Below, one piece after another: positions 8,199 through 22,046 of a stretch of 64,000 nucleotides of DNA. Position 1 is the stretch's first letter; each line of letters begins with the position of its first letter. The DNA lies in NCBI GenBank assembly GCA_003367665.1, contig QKXI01000007.1:1-64000 (forward strand), written 5' to 3'. The stretch comes from Leifsonia sp. ku-ls (lineage in GTDB: Bacteria > Actinomycetota > Actinomycetes > Actinomycetales > Microbacteriaceae). The notes under the pieces were generated by a model, which was not told the origin of the DNA, ran no database searches, and worked only from the letters and a program-made list of their open reading frames with translations. The translations under genes and the position numbers were made by a program.

Positions 8199-9409
8199 TG
8201 TCCCTCCGCACTGAGCAGGGTCCGTACTTCGGCGACTTCGGCGGACGGTTCGTCCCCGAGTCGCTGGTCGCAGCGCTCGACGAGCTGTCGGCGGCGTGGG
8301 AGGAGGCGAAGGCCGACCCCGCGTTCCACGCCGAGCTCGACGAGCTGCACCGGTCGTACACCGGCCGTCCGTCGATCGTCACCGAGGTGCCGCGCTTCGC
8401 GGAGCACGCGGGCGGCGCGCGCATCATCCTGAAGCGCGAGGACCTCAACCACACCGGCTCGCACAAGATCAACAACGTGCTCGGCCAGGCGATCCTGACG
8501 AAGCGGATCGGCAAGACCCGCGTCATCGCCGAGACCGGAGCGGGCCAGCACGGCGTCGCGACCGCGACCGCGGCGGCGCTGTTCGGCCTCGAGTGCACCA
8601 TCTACATGGGCGAGGTCGACACCGAGCGTCAGGCGCTCAACGTCGCCAGGATGCGCCTGCTCGGCGCCGAGGTCGTGGCCGTCAAGACCGGCTCGCGCAC
8701 GCTCAAGGACGCGATCAACGACGCCATGCGCGACTGGGTCACCAACGTCGAGCACACCAACTACATCTTCGGCACCGTCGCCGGGCCGCACCCGTTCCCC
8801 GCGATGGTCCGCGACCTGCAGAAGATCATCGGCGAGGAGGCGCGGGAACAGGTGCTCGACCTGACCGGCCGGCTCCCCGACGCGGTGGTCGCCTGCGTCG
8901 GCGGTGGCTCGAACGCCATGGGCATCTTCCACGCCTTCCTCGACGACGAGGACGTGCGCCTGATCGGCTACGAGGCCGGCGGCGAGGGCGCGGACACCCC
9001 GCGCCACGCCGCCACCATCACCAAGGGCCGGCCCGGCGTGCTGCACGGCGCGCGCTCGATGCTGCTGCAGGACGAGGACGGCCAGACGATCGAGTCGCAC
9101 TCCATCTCCGCCGGGCTCGACTACCCGGGCGTCGGCCCGGAGCACGCCTGGCTCGCCAAGATCGGCCGCGCCGAGTACCGGCCGGTGTCCGACGCGGAGG
9201 CGATGGAGGCGCTGCGCCTGCTCAGCCGGACCGAGGGCATCATCCCCGCCATCGAGTCCTCGCACGCCCTCGCCGGCGCCCTGGCGCTCGGTCGTGAGCT
9301 CGGCCCGGAGGGGATCATCCTGGTGAACCTCAGCGGCCGCGGCGACAAGGACATGGAGACCGCGGGCCGCTACTTCGGCCTGATCGACGCCGGGGCGGTG
9401 CAGTCGTGA
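8198..9409 (+). CDS. trpB: Tryptophan synthase beta chain
   Basis: Joins indole and serine to make tryptophan, using pyridoxal phosphate. The protein has 403 residues, the standard TrpB1 length. [15 protein letters not shown] contains the PLP Schiff-base lysine. ETGAGQHG is the loop with the catalytic Glu, [10 protein letters not shown] the phosphate-binding glycine loop, and [13 protein letters not shown] the late active-site stretch. The start at 8198 overlaps the trpC stop by one base and gives [21 protein letters not shown], the usual TrpB opening. The stop overlaps the trpA GTG, consistent with equal production of the two subunits of the alpha2beta2 complex. Confidence 0.97.
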   Translation: MSLRTEQGPYFGDFGGRFVPESLVAALDELSAAWEEAKADPAFHAELDELHRSYTGRPSIVTEVPRFAEHAGGARIILKREDLNHTGSHKINNVLGQAILTKRIGKTRVIAETGAGQHGVATATAAALFGLECTIYMGEVDTERQALNVARMRLLGAEVVAVKTGSRTLKDAINDAMRDWVTNVEHTNYIFGTVAGPHPFPAMVRDLQKIIGEEAREQVLDLTGRLPDAVVACVGGGSNAMGIFHAFLDDEDVRLIGYEAGGEGADTPRHAATITKGRPGVLHGARSMLLQDEDGQTIESHSISAGLDYPGVGPEHAWLAKIGRAEYRPVSDAEAMEALRLLSRTEGIIPAIESSHALAGALALGRELGPEGIILVNLSGRGDKDMETAGRYFGLIDAGAVQS

Positions 9410-10203
9410 GCAGCACCGTCACCAGCCGCGTCGCCGAGACGATCGCACGCCGCAACCGCGAGGCGTCCGGCGCCCTGATCGGCTACCTGCCGGCCGGCTT
9501 CCCCGACCTGCGCACCAGCGTGGACGCCGCCGTCGCCCTGGCGCAGAACGGCGTCGACGTGATCGAGCTCGGCCTGCCGTACTCCGACCCGGTCATGGAC
9601 GGCACCGTCATCCAGGCCGCGACGCAGCAGGCCCTGAGCGCCGGCTTCCGGCTGCGCGACGGCTTCACCGCCGTGCGCGAGATCGCCAAGCAGGTCGACG
9701 TCCCGGTGCTCGTGATGACGTACTGGAACCCGGTGCTGCAGTACGGCGTCGACCGCTTCGCCGACGACCTGGTCGAGGCCGGGGGAGCGGGCCTCATCAC
9801 TCCCGACCTGATCCCGGACGAGGGCGCCGACTGGCTCGCCGCCTCCGACCGCACCGGGCTCGACCGCGTCTTCCTGGCCGCGCCGAGCTCGACCGACGCG
9901 CGCCTGCGGCAGGCCGTCGACGCCAGCCGCGGCTTCGTCTACGCCGTGTCCACCATGGGCATCACCGGCGCGCGCAGCGATGTGGACGCGGCCGCGCGCA
10001 CACTGGTCGGCCGCCTCCGCGAGGCGGGCGCGACCAGCACGTGCGTCGGCCTCGGCATCTCCTCCGCGGCGCAGGTCGCCGAGGTGCTGGAGTACGCGGA
10101 CGGCGCGATCGTCGGTTCCGCGCTCGTGAAGGCGCTCGGCGACGGCGGCGTGGCGGAGGCCGGCCGTGTGGCCGCCGAGCTCGCCGGCGGCACGGCGGCC
10201 TGA
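9406..10203 (+). CDS. trpA: Tryptophan synthase alpha chain
   Basis: Cleaves indole-3-glycerol phosphate to indole and glyceraldehyde 3-phosphate and passes indole to TrpB. The 265 residues include the TIM-barrel motifs [18 protein letters not shown] (catalytic Glu and Asp), [25 protein letters not shown], and the loop [14 protein letters not shown]. The GTG start overlaps the trpB stop. It is the last gene of the trp group; lgt follows after 75 bases that hold a -10-like TAGAAT. Confidence 0.96.
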   Translation: MSSTVTSRVAETIARRNREASGALIGYLPAGFPDLRTSVDAAVALAQNGVDVIELGLPYSDPVMDGTVIQAATQQALSAGFRLRDGFTAVREIAKQVDVPVLVMTYWNPVLQYGVDRFADDLVEAGGAGLITPDLIPDEGADWLAASDRTGLDRVFLAAPSSTDARLRQAVDASRGFVYAVSTMGITGARSDVDAAARTLVGRLREAGATSTCVGLGISSAAQVAEVLEYADGAIVGSALVKALGDGGVAEAGRVAAELAGGTAA

Positions 10204-10213
10204 CCGCGCAGCT

Positions 10214-10219
10214 TAGAAT
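10214..10219 (+). promoter_or_regulatory. Probable -10 element of lgt
   Basis: TAGAAT, near consensus, lies about 60 nt upstream of the lgt start and just after trpA. A matching -35 is not obvious, so this is tentative. The leader ends with GAAAGG about 10 nt before the GTG. Confidence 0.4.
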
Positions 10220-10278
10220 ATGCAGGCCGAGCGCTCTCTCGCGCGGCGGCCGACTCACGAACGAAAGGTAGTCATCGG

Positions 10279-11292
10279 GTGTTCGCGACGATGAGCGGCT
10301 GGATGACCAGCATCCCCAGCCCCGGGCCCGAGTGGGCGCAGATCCCGCTGCCCTTCTGGCCGTACCGCATCCAGACGTACGCCCTGATCATCCTGGTCGG
10401 CATCATCATCGCCGCGATGTGGACCTCGCGCCGCCTCACCCAGCGCGGCGCGGAGCCGGGCGTCGTGCTCGACATCCTGCTGTGCGCCGTCCCGCTCGGG
10501 ATCGTCGGCGCCAGGCTGTACCACGTCGTGACGCACCCGAAGGACTTCTTCTACCCCGGGGCCAACATCTGGAACCCGTTCCAGCCGGGCAGCATCTGGG
10601 CCATCTGGGAGGGCGGCGGAGCGATCTTCGGCGCCCTGATCGGCGGCGCGATCGGCGTCTGGCTGGGCTGCCGCTGGACCGGCCTGCGGTTCTGGACCTT
10701 CGCCGACGCGGTGGCGCCGGCGCTGCTGCTCGCGCAGGCGATCGGCCGCTTCGGCAACTACTTCAACCAGGAGCTGTTCGGTCTGCCGACCAACCTGCCC
10801 TGGGGCCTCCAGATCGACGCGGGCAACAAGGCCATCCCGGTCGGCCTGCCCGACGACACCCTGTTCCAGCCGCTGTTCCTCTACGAGATGATCTGGAACG
10901 TCATCGGCGTGATCGTGATCGTCTTCCTGCAGCGGAAGTTCACGCTGCAGTGGGGCAAGGTGCTCGCCGTCTACCTCATCTGGTACGGCCTCGGGCGCTC
11001 CTACCTGGAGTCCATCCGCATCGACCCGAGCGAGTTCACCTTCCTCGGCATCCCGAGCAACGTCTGGGCCGCGTTCGGCGCCGTCGTGCTCGGCGTGATC
11101 ATCTTCCTCGTGCAGTCGCGGCGGCACCCCGGCCTCGAGCCCAGCCCGTACCGACCGGGTCGTGAATGGGTTCGCCCGGATGCTGCTGTAGACTCGGACG
11201 ACACGGACCTGGAGGACGAGGACACCGCCGACGCTGACGGTGTGCCTGCCGGGTCCGCTTCGGCCAAGGCCACAAGCCCCACGAACGGATGA
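10279..11292 (+). CDS. lgt: Phosphatidylglycerol-prolipoprotein diacylglyceryl transferase
   Basis: Transfers diacylglycerol from phosphatidylglycerol to the lipobox cysteine of prolipoproteins, the first step of lipoprotein maturation; acts in the cell membrane. The protein has 337 residues with about seven membrane helices. The signature AIGRFGNYFNQELFG holds the essential Arg and Asn, with WEGGGAIFGALIGG upstream and GRSYLESIRID in the last helices. Residues ~280-337 are a cytoplasmic tail rich in Asp, Glu, Ala and Ser. The GTG at 10279 has an AAAGG ribosome site; an ATG at 10291 is the alternative start. The neighbourhood trpA-lgt-gltB is common in actinobacteria. Confidence 0.93.
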   Translation: MFATMSGWMTSIPSPGPEWAQIPLPFWPYRIQTYALIILVGIIIAAMWTSRRLTQRGAEPGVVLDILLCAVPLGIVGARLYHVVTHPKDFFYPGANIWNPFQPGSIWAIWEGGGAIFGALIGGAIGVWLGCRWTGLRFWTFADAVAPALLLAQAIGRFGNYFNQELFGLPTNLPWGLQIDAGNKAIPVGLPDDTLFQPLFLYEMIWNVIGVIVIVFLQRKFTLQWGKVLAVYLIWYGLGRSYLESIRIDPSEFTFLGIPSNVWAAFGAVVLGVIIFLVQSRRHPGLEPSPYRPGREWVRPDAAVDSDDTDLEDEDTADADGVPAGSASAKATSPTNG

Positions 11293-11352
11293 CTCCCGAC
11301 GGCTCGAAGTAAGCAACTCGTCGAGGCGAACCCACGCACCTGACCCTTACGA

Positions 11353-11372
11353 CCGGGCCGCACACAGCCCGG
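11353..11372 (+). other. Hairpin in the lgt-gltB gap
   Basis: CCGGGC (11353-11358) and GCCCGG (11367-11372) form a 6-bp stem with an 8-nt loop and no U-run after it. It could be a weak terminator for lgt or part of the gltB leader. The rest of the 171-base gap shows no convincing promoter. Confidence 0.3.
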
Positions 11373-11463
11373 CCGACGACGGCAGAACCCTTCCCGCATC
11401 GGGCCGATGGCGTCCCCGCACCCAACATCCCCACATCCACGACACTGTGAGGACGGTCGACAG

Positions 11464-16033
<4,570 letters not shown>

Positions 16034-16041
<8 letters not shown>

Positions 16042-17491
16042 CCCGAAGGGTTTCCTGAAGACGACCGAGCGGGAGCTGCCGAAGCGCCGCCCCGTCTCGG
16101 TGCGACTCATGGACTGGAAAGAGGTCTACGAGGCGCAGGACCCGGCGCAGCTGCGCCGGCAGGCGGGCCGCTGCATGGACTGCGGCATCCCGTTCTGCCA
16201 CTCCGGCTGCCCGCTGGGCAACCTCATCCCGGAGTGGAACGACCTGATGTGGCGCGGGGAGGGCCGCCAGGCGATCGAGCGCCTGCACGCGACCAACAAC
16301 TTCCCGGAGTTCACCGGCCGCCTGTGCCCGGCGCCGTGCGAGTCCTCGTGCGTGCTCGGCATCAACCAGCCGGCCGTCACGATCAAGCAGGTCGAGGTCT
16401 CGATCATCGACCAGGCCTGGCAGAACGGCTGGGTGCAGCCGCACCCGCCGGAGCGCCTGACCGGGAAGACCGTCGCCGTCGTCGGCTCCGGCCCCGCCGG
16501 CCTCGCCGCCGCGCAGCAGCTGACCCGCGCCGGCCACACCGTCGCGGTGTACGAGCGTGACGACCGCATCGGCGGCCTGCTGCGGTACGGCATCCCGGAC
16601 TTCAAGATGGAGAAGAAGCACCTGGAGGCGCGGCTCAACCAGATGATGGCCGAGGGCACCCGCTTCCGTGCGGGCGTCAACATCGGCGTCGACATCAGCT
16701 GGGACGACCTGCGCGCCCGCTACGACGCCGTCGTGGTGGCCACCGGGGCGATGGTCCCGCGCGACCTTCCGATACCGGGCCGCGAGCTCTCCGGCGTGCA
16801 CTTCGCCATGGAGTACCTGGTGCAGCAGAACAAGGCGGGCGCGGGCGACCAGGTCGCCGACCAGATCACCGCCGACGGCAAGCACGTCGTCGTCCTCGGA
16901 GGCGGCGACACCGGCGCGGACTGCATCGGCACCGCCCACCGCCAGGGCGCCGCGAGCGTCACCAACCTGGCGATCGGCAAGCAGCCGCCGGCGGAGCGTC
17001 CGGCTCACCAGCCGTGGCCCGTCACCCCGACCCTGTTCGAGGTGCAGTCGGCGCACGAGGAGGGCGGGAAGCGCGAGTACCTCGCCTCCACCGTCGAGTT
17101 CCTGGCGAACGAGTTCGGCGAGGTGCGTGCGCTGCGCGTGGCCGAGACCGAGTTCCTCGACGGCCGCCGCGTGCCGAAGGCCGGCACCGAGCGCGAGATC
17201 CCGGCGGACCTCGTCCTGCTGGCCCTCGGCTTCACCGGCCCGGAGCAGCAGGACCTGTCGGCGCAGCTCGGCCTCCCGTTCGACGAGCGCGGCAACGTCG
17301 CGCGCGACGGCGAGTACCAGACCGAGCAGGAGGGCGTCTTCGTGGCGGGCGACGCCGGCCGCGGACAGTCGCTCATCGTGTGGGCGATCGCCGAGGGCCG
17401 TGCAGCGGCCGCCGCCGTCGACCGGTATCTTGAAGGGGAGACGCAGTTGCCGTCTCCGATCCGTCCCACCGACCGCGGCATCCTCGTCTGA
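16034..17491 (+). CDS. gltD: Glutamate synthase (NADPH) small subunit
   Basis: Takes electrons from NADPH through FAD and 4Fe-4S clusters and passes them to GltB. The 485-residue protein begins with cysteine clusters [13 protein letters not shown] and CPAPCESSC for iron-sulfur binding. Next is the FAD dinucleotide fold [14 protein letters not shown], then the NADPH fold [12 protein letters not shown], and a C-terminal FAD contact [22 protein letters not shown]. The GTG start lies inside the end of gltB, with GGAGG 5 nt upstream, so the subunits are coupled. A hairpin follows the stop. Confidence 0.96.
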
Positions 17492-17500
17492 CCGGACGCC

Positions 17501-17518
17501 TGCCCGCGCGAGCGGGCG
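17501..17518 (+). terminator. Hairpin after gltD
   Basis: GCCCGC at 17502-17507 and GCGGGC at 17512-17517 form a 6-bp stem with the loop GCGA, ten bases after the gltD stop. No U-run follows, as is frequent in high-GC actinobacteria. It probably ends or reduces transcription from gltBD before pyk. Confidence 0.45.
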
Positions 17519-17572
17519 CCACGACCGAATACCGCGCGCTGAGCGCAGAAAACCACGGAGCTACAGATACGC

Positions 17573-18988
17573 ATGAGAAGGGCGAAAATCGTCGCGACCC
17601 TCGGGCCGGCGACCTCCAGCTATGACAACATCCGCGCGATCATCGACGCGGGTGTGGACGTGGCGCGGATGAACCTCAGCCACGGCAGCTACGAGGTGCA
17701 CGAGGGGGTCTACGCGAACGTGCGCAAGGCCGCCGACGACGCGGGGAAGCCGGTCGCCGTGCTCGTCGACCTGCAGGGTCCGAAGATCCGTCTCGGCAAG
17801 TTCGAGGCCGGCCCCTACGAGCTGGCCGAGGGCGACATCTTCAAGATCACCACCGAGGACATCATCGGCACGAAGGAGATCTCCTCGACGACGTTCAAAG
17901 GCCTCCCGAACGATGTCAAGCCCGGCGACTTCCTGCTCATCGACGACGGCAAGGTGCGTGTCCGCGTCGTCTCGGTCGACGGCCCGGTCGTCACGACCGA
18001 GGTCATCGTCGCCGGTCCGGTGTCGAACAACAAGGGCATCAACCTCCCTGGCGTCGCGGTCAACGTGCCCGCGCTGTCGGAGAAGGACGAGGCAGACCTC
18101 CGCTGGGGCCTGAAGCTCGGCGCCGACCTGATCGCGCTGTCGTTCGTGCGCAACGCCAAGGACATCGAGCGCGTGCACGAGATCATGGCGGAGGAGGGCC
18201 GCAAGGTCCCGGTCGTGGCCAAGATCGAGAAGCCGCAGGCGGTGGAAGCGCTGGAGGAGATCATCGAGGCCTTCGACGCCATCATGGTCGCCCGCGGCGA
18301 CCTGGGCGTCGAGCTTCCGCTGGAGGCGGTGCCGATCGTGCAGAAGCGCGCGGTCGAGCTGGCCCGCCGCGCGGCGAAGCCGGTCATCGTCGCCACCCAG
18401 ATGCTGGAGTCGATGATCTCGAGCCCGGTCCCGACCCGCGCCGAGACCTCCGACGTCGCCAACGCGGTGCTCGACGGCGCGGACGCGGTCATGCTCTCCG
18501 GCGAGACCAGCGTCGGCGAGTACCCGGCGATCACGGTGCAGACCATGGCCCGCATCGTCACCTCGACCGAGGAGCACGGCCTGGAGCGCATCCAGCCGCT
18601 CGGGACCCGTCCGCGCACGCAGTCCGGCGCGATCACCCTCGCCGCGGTCGAGGTCGCCGAGTTCGTCGAGGCCAAGTTCCTCTGCGTGTTCACCGAGTCG
18701 GGCGAGTCGGCCCGCCGCATGGCGCGCCTGCGCAACAAGATCCCGATCCTGGCCTTCACGCCGGAGGAGTCGGTGCGCCGCCGCATGTCGCTGTTCTGGG
18801 GCGTCGAGTCCTTCGTGGTCGGCCGCGTCACCCACACCGACCAGATGGTCGCCCAGGTGGACGAGGCCCTGAAGTCGACCGGCCGCGCCGTCGACGGCGA
18901 CAAGGTCATCATCATCTCCGGTTCCCCTCCCGGGATCCCCGGAACCACCAACGACATCCGCGTGCACCGAGTCGGCGACGTCCTGTAG
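17573..18988 (+). CDS. pyk: Pyruvate kinase
   Basis: Converts phosphoenolpyruvate and ADP to pyruvate and ATP, the last step of glycolysis. The protein has 471 residues. KIVATLGPATSS opens the barrel and ARMNLSHGSYE follows. VDLQGPKIRLG precedes the B domain (residues ~70-170). KIEKPQAVEALEEI carries the catalytic Lys region, IMVARGDLGVELP the Mg-binding signature, and VATQMLESMISSPVPTRAETSDVANAV the late barrel and hinge. The C-terminal allosteric domain covers about residues 345-471. A strong hairpin terminator follows the TAG. Confidence 0.96.
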   Translation: MRRAKIVATLGPATSSYDNIRAIIDAGVDVARMNLSHGSYEVHEGVYANVRKAADDAGKPVAVLVDLQGPKIRLGKFEAGPYELAEGDIFKITTEDIIGTKEISSTTFKGLPNDVKPGDFLLIDDGKVRVRVVSVDGPVVTTEVIVAGPVSNNKGINLPGVAVNVPALSEKDEADLRWGLKLGADLIALSFVRNAKDIERVHEIMAEEGRKVPVVAKIEKPQAVEALEEIIEAFDAIMVARGDLGVELPLEAVPIVQKRAVELARRAAKPVIVATQMLESMISSPVPTRAETSDVANAVLDGADAVMLSGETSVGEYPAITVQTMARIVTSTEEHGLERIQPLGTRPRTQSGAITLAAVEVAEFVEAKFLCVFTESGESARRMARLRNKIPILAFTPEESVRRRMSLFWGVESFVVGRVTHTDQMVAQVDEALKSTGRAVDGDKVIIISGSPPGIPGTTNDIRVHRVGDVL

Positions 18989-19001
18989 CACCGGTCATGG
19001 A

Positions 19002-19030
19002 GGGCCCCGCGCATCGAGCGGGGCCCTTCG
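19002..19030 (+). terminator. Strong terminator after pyk
   Basis: GGGCCCCGC (19002-19010) pairs perfectly with GCGGGGCCC (19018-19026), with a 7-nt loop, followed by TTCGT. It starts 13 bases after the pyk stop and separates the his-trp-glt-pyk segment from the next transcription unit. Confidence 0.8.
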
Positions 19031-19035
19031 TGCGT

Positions 19036-19063
19036 CGCGGGTCATCCTCTCGGACGACCCGCG
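19036..19063. repeat. 8-bp inverted repeat upstream of the LolA-like gene
   Basis: CGCGGGTC (19036-19043) and GACCCGCG (19056-19063) are perfect arms; two inner pairs (CC/GG) can extend the stem. It lies between the pyk terminator and the -10 (TACCCT 19131-19136) of the next gene. It could be a second terminator hairpin or an operator. Confidence 0.35.
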
Positions 19064-19142
19064 TCAGACCGCGGGATGAACTCCCCGCTTTCCCATGCAA
19101 TCCGCAGGGTCGGATGGGGTCGCCCGCGCGTACCCTGAGGTC

Positions 19143-20216
19143 ATGGAACACCGCTGGATGCGCTGGGCGCCCGCCGTCGTCGTGCCGGCCGCGATCGCCG
19201 CCGCCGTGATCGTCGCGCCGCTCGCCGCCGGCGCGTCCGACCTGCCCGTGAAGTCGCCGGCCGACGTGCTGCGCCTCGTCGCCGCGAGCGACACCCGTTC
19301 GTTCTCCGGCACCGTCGAGCAGAGCTCCGACCTCGGGCTGCCCGACCTCCCGGTGACCGCGTCGAAGGGCGCCGACGGCGGCGCCGCCGACCTGCTCGAG
19401 CTCGCGCTGGCCGACCACACCGCCAAGGTCTGGGTGGACGGGCCGTCGAAGGTGCGCGTCCAGGTGCTCGACCGCCTGGCCGAGCGTGACGCGATCCGCA
19501 ACGGCTCCGACGTGTGGCTGTACCAGTCCTCCGGCGAGAAGGTCGTGCACGCGACCGTGCCGGAGCACGCGGAGAAGACGCCGACGCCGGACGCGACCGC
19601 GCTGACCCCGTCGCAGCTCGCGCAGCGCTTCCTCGACGCGGTCGACCCGTCGACCGCGGTCACGCTCGGCGCCGACACGAAGGTCGCCGGCCGTGACGCC
19701 TACGACCTCGTGCTCACCCCGAAGACCGACAGCACCCTCATCGGTCACGTCTCGATCGCCGTCGACGGGGCCACCGGCATCCCGTTGAAGGTGGCCGTCA
19801 CCGCGCGAGGCGCCGACGCGCCGGCGTTCCAGGCCGGCTTCACCGCGTTCAGCGACCAGCGTCCCGACGGGTCCGTCTTCGCGTTCACGCCTCCCAAGGG
19901 CGCCTCCGTCAGCGAGCAGTCGCCGCCGAAGGGCGGCGCGCCGGACAGCGGGTCCCACGAGCACCCGAAGCCGGCGGTCACGGGCTCGGGATGGGCGACC
20001 ATCGTCTCCCTGCCGGCCGGCTCCGCCCCCGCGTCGGTCTCGTCGGATCCGCTCTTCGCCCAGCTGACGCAGCCGGTCGACGGCGGCCGGGCGCTCCGCT
20101 CCGCGGTGGTCTCGGTGCTCGTCACCGCGGACGGCCGCGTGCTCGCCGGCTCCGTGCCGGTGTCCGCTCTCCAAGCCGCGGCGGCGCAGCCGGCGCCGGC
20201 GACCTCGGGCCGGTGA
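19143..20216 (+). CDS. Exported LolA-like (DUF2092-type) protein beside an ABC exporter
   Basis: The 357-residue protein has an N-terminal membrane segment or signal (residues ~10-35, WAPAVVVPAAIAAAVIVAPLAAGAS). After it comes a beta-rich region of the LolA/DUF2092 kind: SFSGTVEQSSDLGLPDLP, VRVQVLDRLAERDAIRNGSDVWLYQS, and DAYDLVLTPKTDSTLIGHVSIAVDGATGIPL. It has no lipobox. The family is thought to bind lipids or act as a periplasm-like carrier; the role here is not known. The ATG is 6 nt after the -10 TACCCT (leaderless). The stop overlaps the GTG of the ABC ATPase, so the three genes 19143-22037 form one operon and the protein may be the exporter's external partner. Confidence 0.75.
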   Translation: MEHRWMRWAPAVVVPAAIAAAVIVAPLAAGASDLPVKSPADVLRLVAASDTRSFSGTVEQSSDLGLPDLPVTASKGADGGAADLLELALADHTAKVWVDGPSKVRVQVLDRLAERDAIRNGSDVWLYQSSGEKVVHATVPEHAEKTPTPDATALTPSQLAQRFLDAVDPSTAVTLGADTKVAGRDAYDLVLTPKTDSTLIGHVSIAVDGATGIPLKVAVTARGADAPAFQAGFTAFSDQRPDGSVFAFTPPKGASVSEQSPPKGGAPDSGSHEHPKPAVTGSGWATIVSLPAGSAPASVSSDPLFAQLTQPVDGGRALRSAVVSVLVTADGRVLAGSVPVSALQAAAAQPAPATSGR

Positions 20217-21148
20217 CCGACGCGGCGATCGCGACCAGCGGGCTGACCAAGCGCTTCCGGTCGCGGGCGGTCGTCGACGGCCTCGACCTGCACGTTCCGC
20301 GGGGCTCGGTCTTCGGGTTCCTCGGCCCGAACGGCTCGGGCAAGACGACCACGATCCGGATGCTGCTGGGCCTCGTCTCGCCGTCCGCCGGCTCCATCCG
20401 GGTGCTGGGCGAGGCGATGCCCGAACGGGGCGCCCGTGTGCTGCCGAGGGTCGGGGCGCTGGTCGAGGGCCCGGCGTTCGCGCCCTACCTGTCCGGTACG
20501 GCGAACCTGATACGGCGCGACACGGCCGACCGCTTCGCGCCGGGCGCGACGCGGCGCGCCCGCGTGGCCGCGGCGCTCGACCGGGTGGGGCTCTCGCACG
20601 CGGCGGGCAAGCACGTCCGCGCCTACTCGCTCGGGATGAAGCAGCGCCTCGGCATCGCCGGCGCTCTCCTCACCGAGCGCGACCTGCTCGTGCTCGACGA
20701 GCCGACGAACGGCCTCGACCCGCAGGGGACGCGCGAGGTGCGCGCCCTCGTCCGCTCGCTCGCCGACGAGGGGATCACCGTCTTCGTGTCCAGCCACCTG
20801 CTCGCCGAGATCGAGCAGGTGTGCACGCACGCGGCCATCATGCGCGCCGGGCACCTGGTGGCGCAGGGCTCGCTGGACGAGCTGCGCGGCGCATCCGGCC
20901 CGCGCGTCGCGGTGGAGACCCCGGATACGGCCGTCGCCGCGGCCACCCTCCGCCGGTTCGGCCTCGATGCGGTCCCGACCGGCTCCGGCGTCGAGGCGGC
21001 GCTCGGCGCGGGAGCCCCTCGGGCCGAGGAGCTGGCCGCCGCGCTCGTCGCCGACGGCGTGCGCCTGCGCGGGTTCGCCGTGCGCTCCTCCAGCCTCGAG
21101 GAGCGCTTCGTGGAGCTCACCGGGGAGGGCTTCGATGTCGAGCAGTGA
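20213..21148 (+). CDS. ABC transporter ATP-binding protein (ABC-2 exporter type)
   Basis: ATPase subunit of an exporter, 311 residues. It has Walker A GPNGSGKTT, Q-loop region LLGLVSP, signature YSLGMKQRL, Walker B LLVLDEPTNGLDP and switch His in VSSHLLAEIEQV. The C-terminal ~80 residues are the variable domain seen in drug or bacitracin-type exporters. The GTG start overlaps the stop of the LolA-like gene. The permease ATG lies inside the last 14 bases of this gene. The substrate cannot be read from the sequence. Confidence 0.92.
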   Translation: MTDAAIATSGLTKRFRSRAVVDGLDLHVPRGSVFGFLGPNGSGKTTTIRMLLGLVSPSAGSIRVLGEAMPERGARVLPRVGALVEGPAFAPYLSGTANLIRRDTADRFAPGATRRARVAAALDRVGLSHAAGKHVRAYSLGMKQRLGIAGALLTERDLLVLDEPTNGLDPQGTREVRALVRSLADEGITVFVSSHLLAEIEQVCTHAAIMRAGHLVAQGSLDELRGASGPRVAVETPDTAVAAATLRRFGLDAVPTGSGVEAALGAGAPRAEELAAALVADGVRLRGFAVRSSSLEERFVELTGEGFDVEQ

Positions 21149-22037
21149 GCTGACCGCCGTGCCCGGCGGCGACGCCGCGAGCGTGTCCCGCGGCGCGTCC
21201 GCCGTGGCCGCCCGGCGGGAGCGTCCGGCCGCCGGGTGGGCGCTGCTCGGGTCGGAGCTCTCGGTGATGTTCCGCCGCTGGCGCACCTGGGCGATGCTCG
21301 GTGCGCTCGCGGCCATCCCACTGCTCATCGCGGTCGCCGTGCGCATCACCGGGGGCAGCTCGCGCGGCCCGGCCTTCCTCAGCGACATCACGTCGAACGG
21401 CGTCTTCGTCGCGTTCACCGCGCTCGTGGTGTGCGTCCCGCTGTTCCTGCCGCTCACCATCGGCGTCGTGGCCGGCGACACCATCGCGGGCGAGGCGAGC
21501 CACGGCACCCTGCGCTACCTGGTGATCGCTCCGGCCGGCCGACTCCGGCTGCTCGCCGTGAAGTACGCCGGCGCCGCGGTGTTCTGCGTCGCGGCGGCCC
21601 TCGCGGTCGCGGTCGCCGGCGCGCTGATCGGGATGCTGCTGTTCCCGATCGGGCCGGTCACGCTGCTCTCCGGCGTGCAGGTCGGGCTGGGCGAGGCGTA
21701 CCTGCGGCTGCTGCTGATCGCCCTGTTCATCGTCGTGTCGCTGCTGGGGCTGTGCGCGATCGGGCTGTTCCTGTCGACGCTCACGGACGTTCCTGTCGGG
21801 GCGATGGCCGCGACCGCCGTGCTCGCGGTGGTCTCGCAGGTGCTGGACCAGCTCCCGCAGCTGGACGCGCTGCATCCCTGGCTGTTCAGCCACTACTGGC
21901 TCGGCTTCGGCGACCTGCTGCGCGACCCGATCTCGTGGGACTCGTTCGGCGCCAACGCCCTGCTGCAGCTCGGCTATGTCGCCGTCTTCGGCGCCCTCGC
22001 GGTCGGCCGCTTCACGACGAAGGACATCGTGAGCTGA
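21135..22037 (+). CDS. ABC-2 type transporter permease
   Basis: Membrane partner of the preceding ATPase, 300 residues with six probable membrane helices (about residues 55-75, 90-112, 143-172, 190-216, 222-245 and 272-292). The segment VVAGDTIAGEASHGTLRYLVIAPAGR matches the cytoplasmic loop typical of ABC-2/Bcr-type permeases. The start at 21135 overlaps the end of the ATPase gene. The gene ends ten bases from the convergent EamA gene. Confidence 0.88.
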   Translation: MSSSELTAVPGGDAASVSRGASAVAARRERPAAGWALLGSELSVMFRRWRTWAMLGALAAIPLLIAVAVRITGGSSRGPAFLSDITSNGVFVAFTALVVCVPLFLPLTIGVVAGDTIAGEASHGTLRYLVIAPAGRLRLLAVKYAGAAVFCVAAALAVAVAGALIGMLLFPIGPVTLLSGVQVGLGEAYLRLLLIALFIVVSLLGLCAIGLFLSTLTDVPVGAMAATAVLAVVSQVLDQLPQLDALHPWLFSHYWLGFGDLLRDPISWDSFGANALLQLGYVAVFGALAVGRFTTKDIVS

Positions 22038-22046
22038 GCCGACCGG

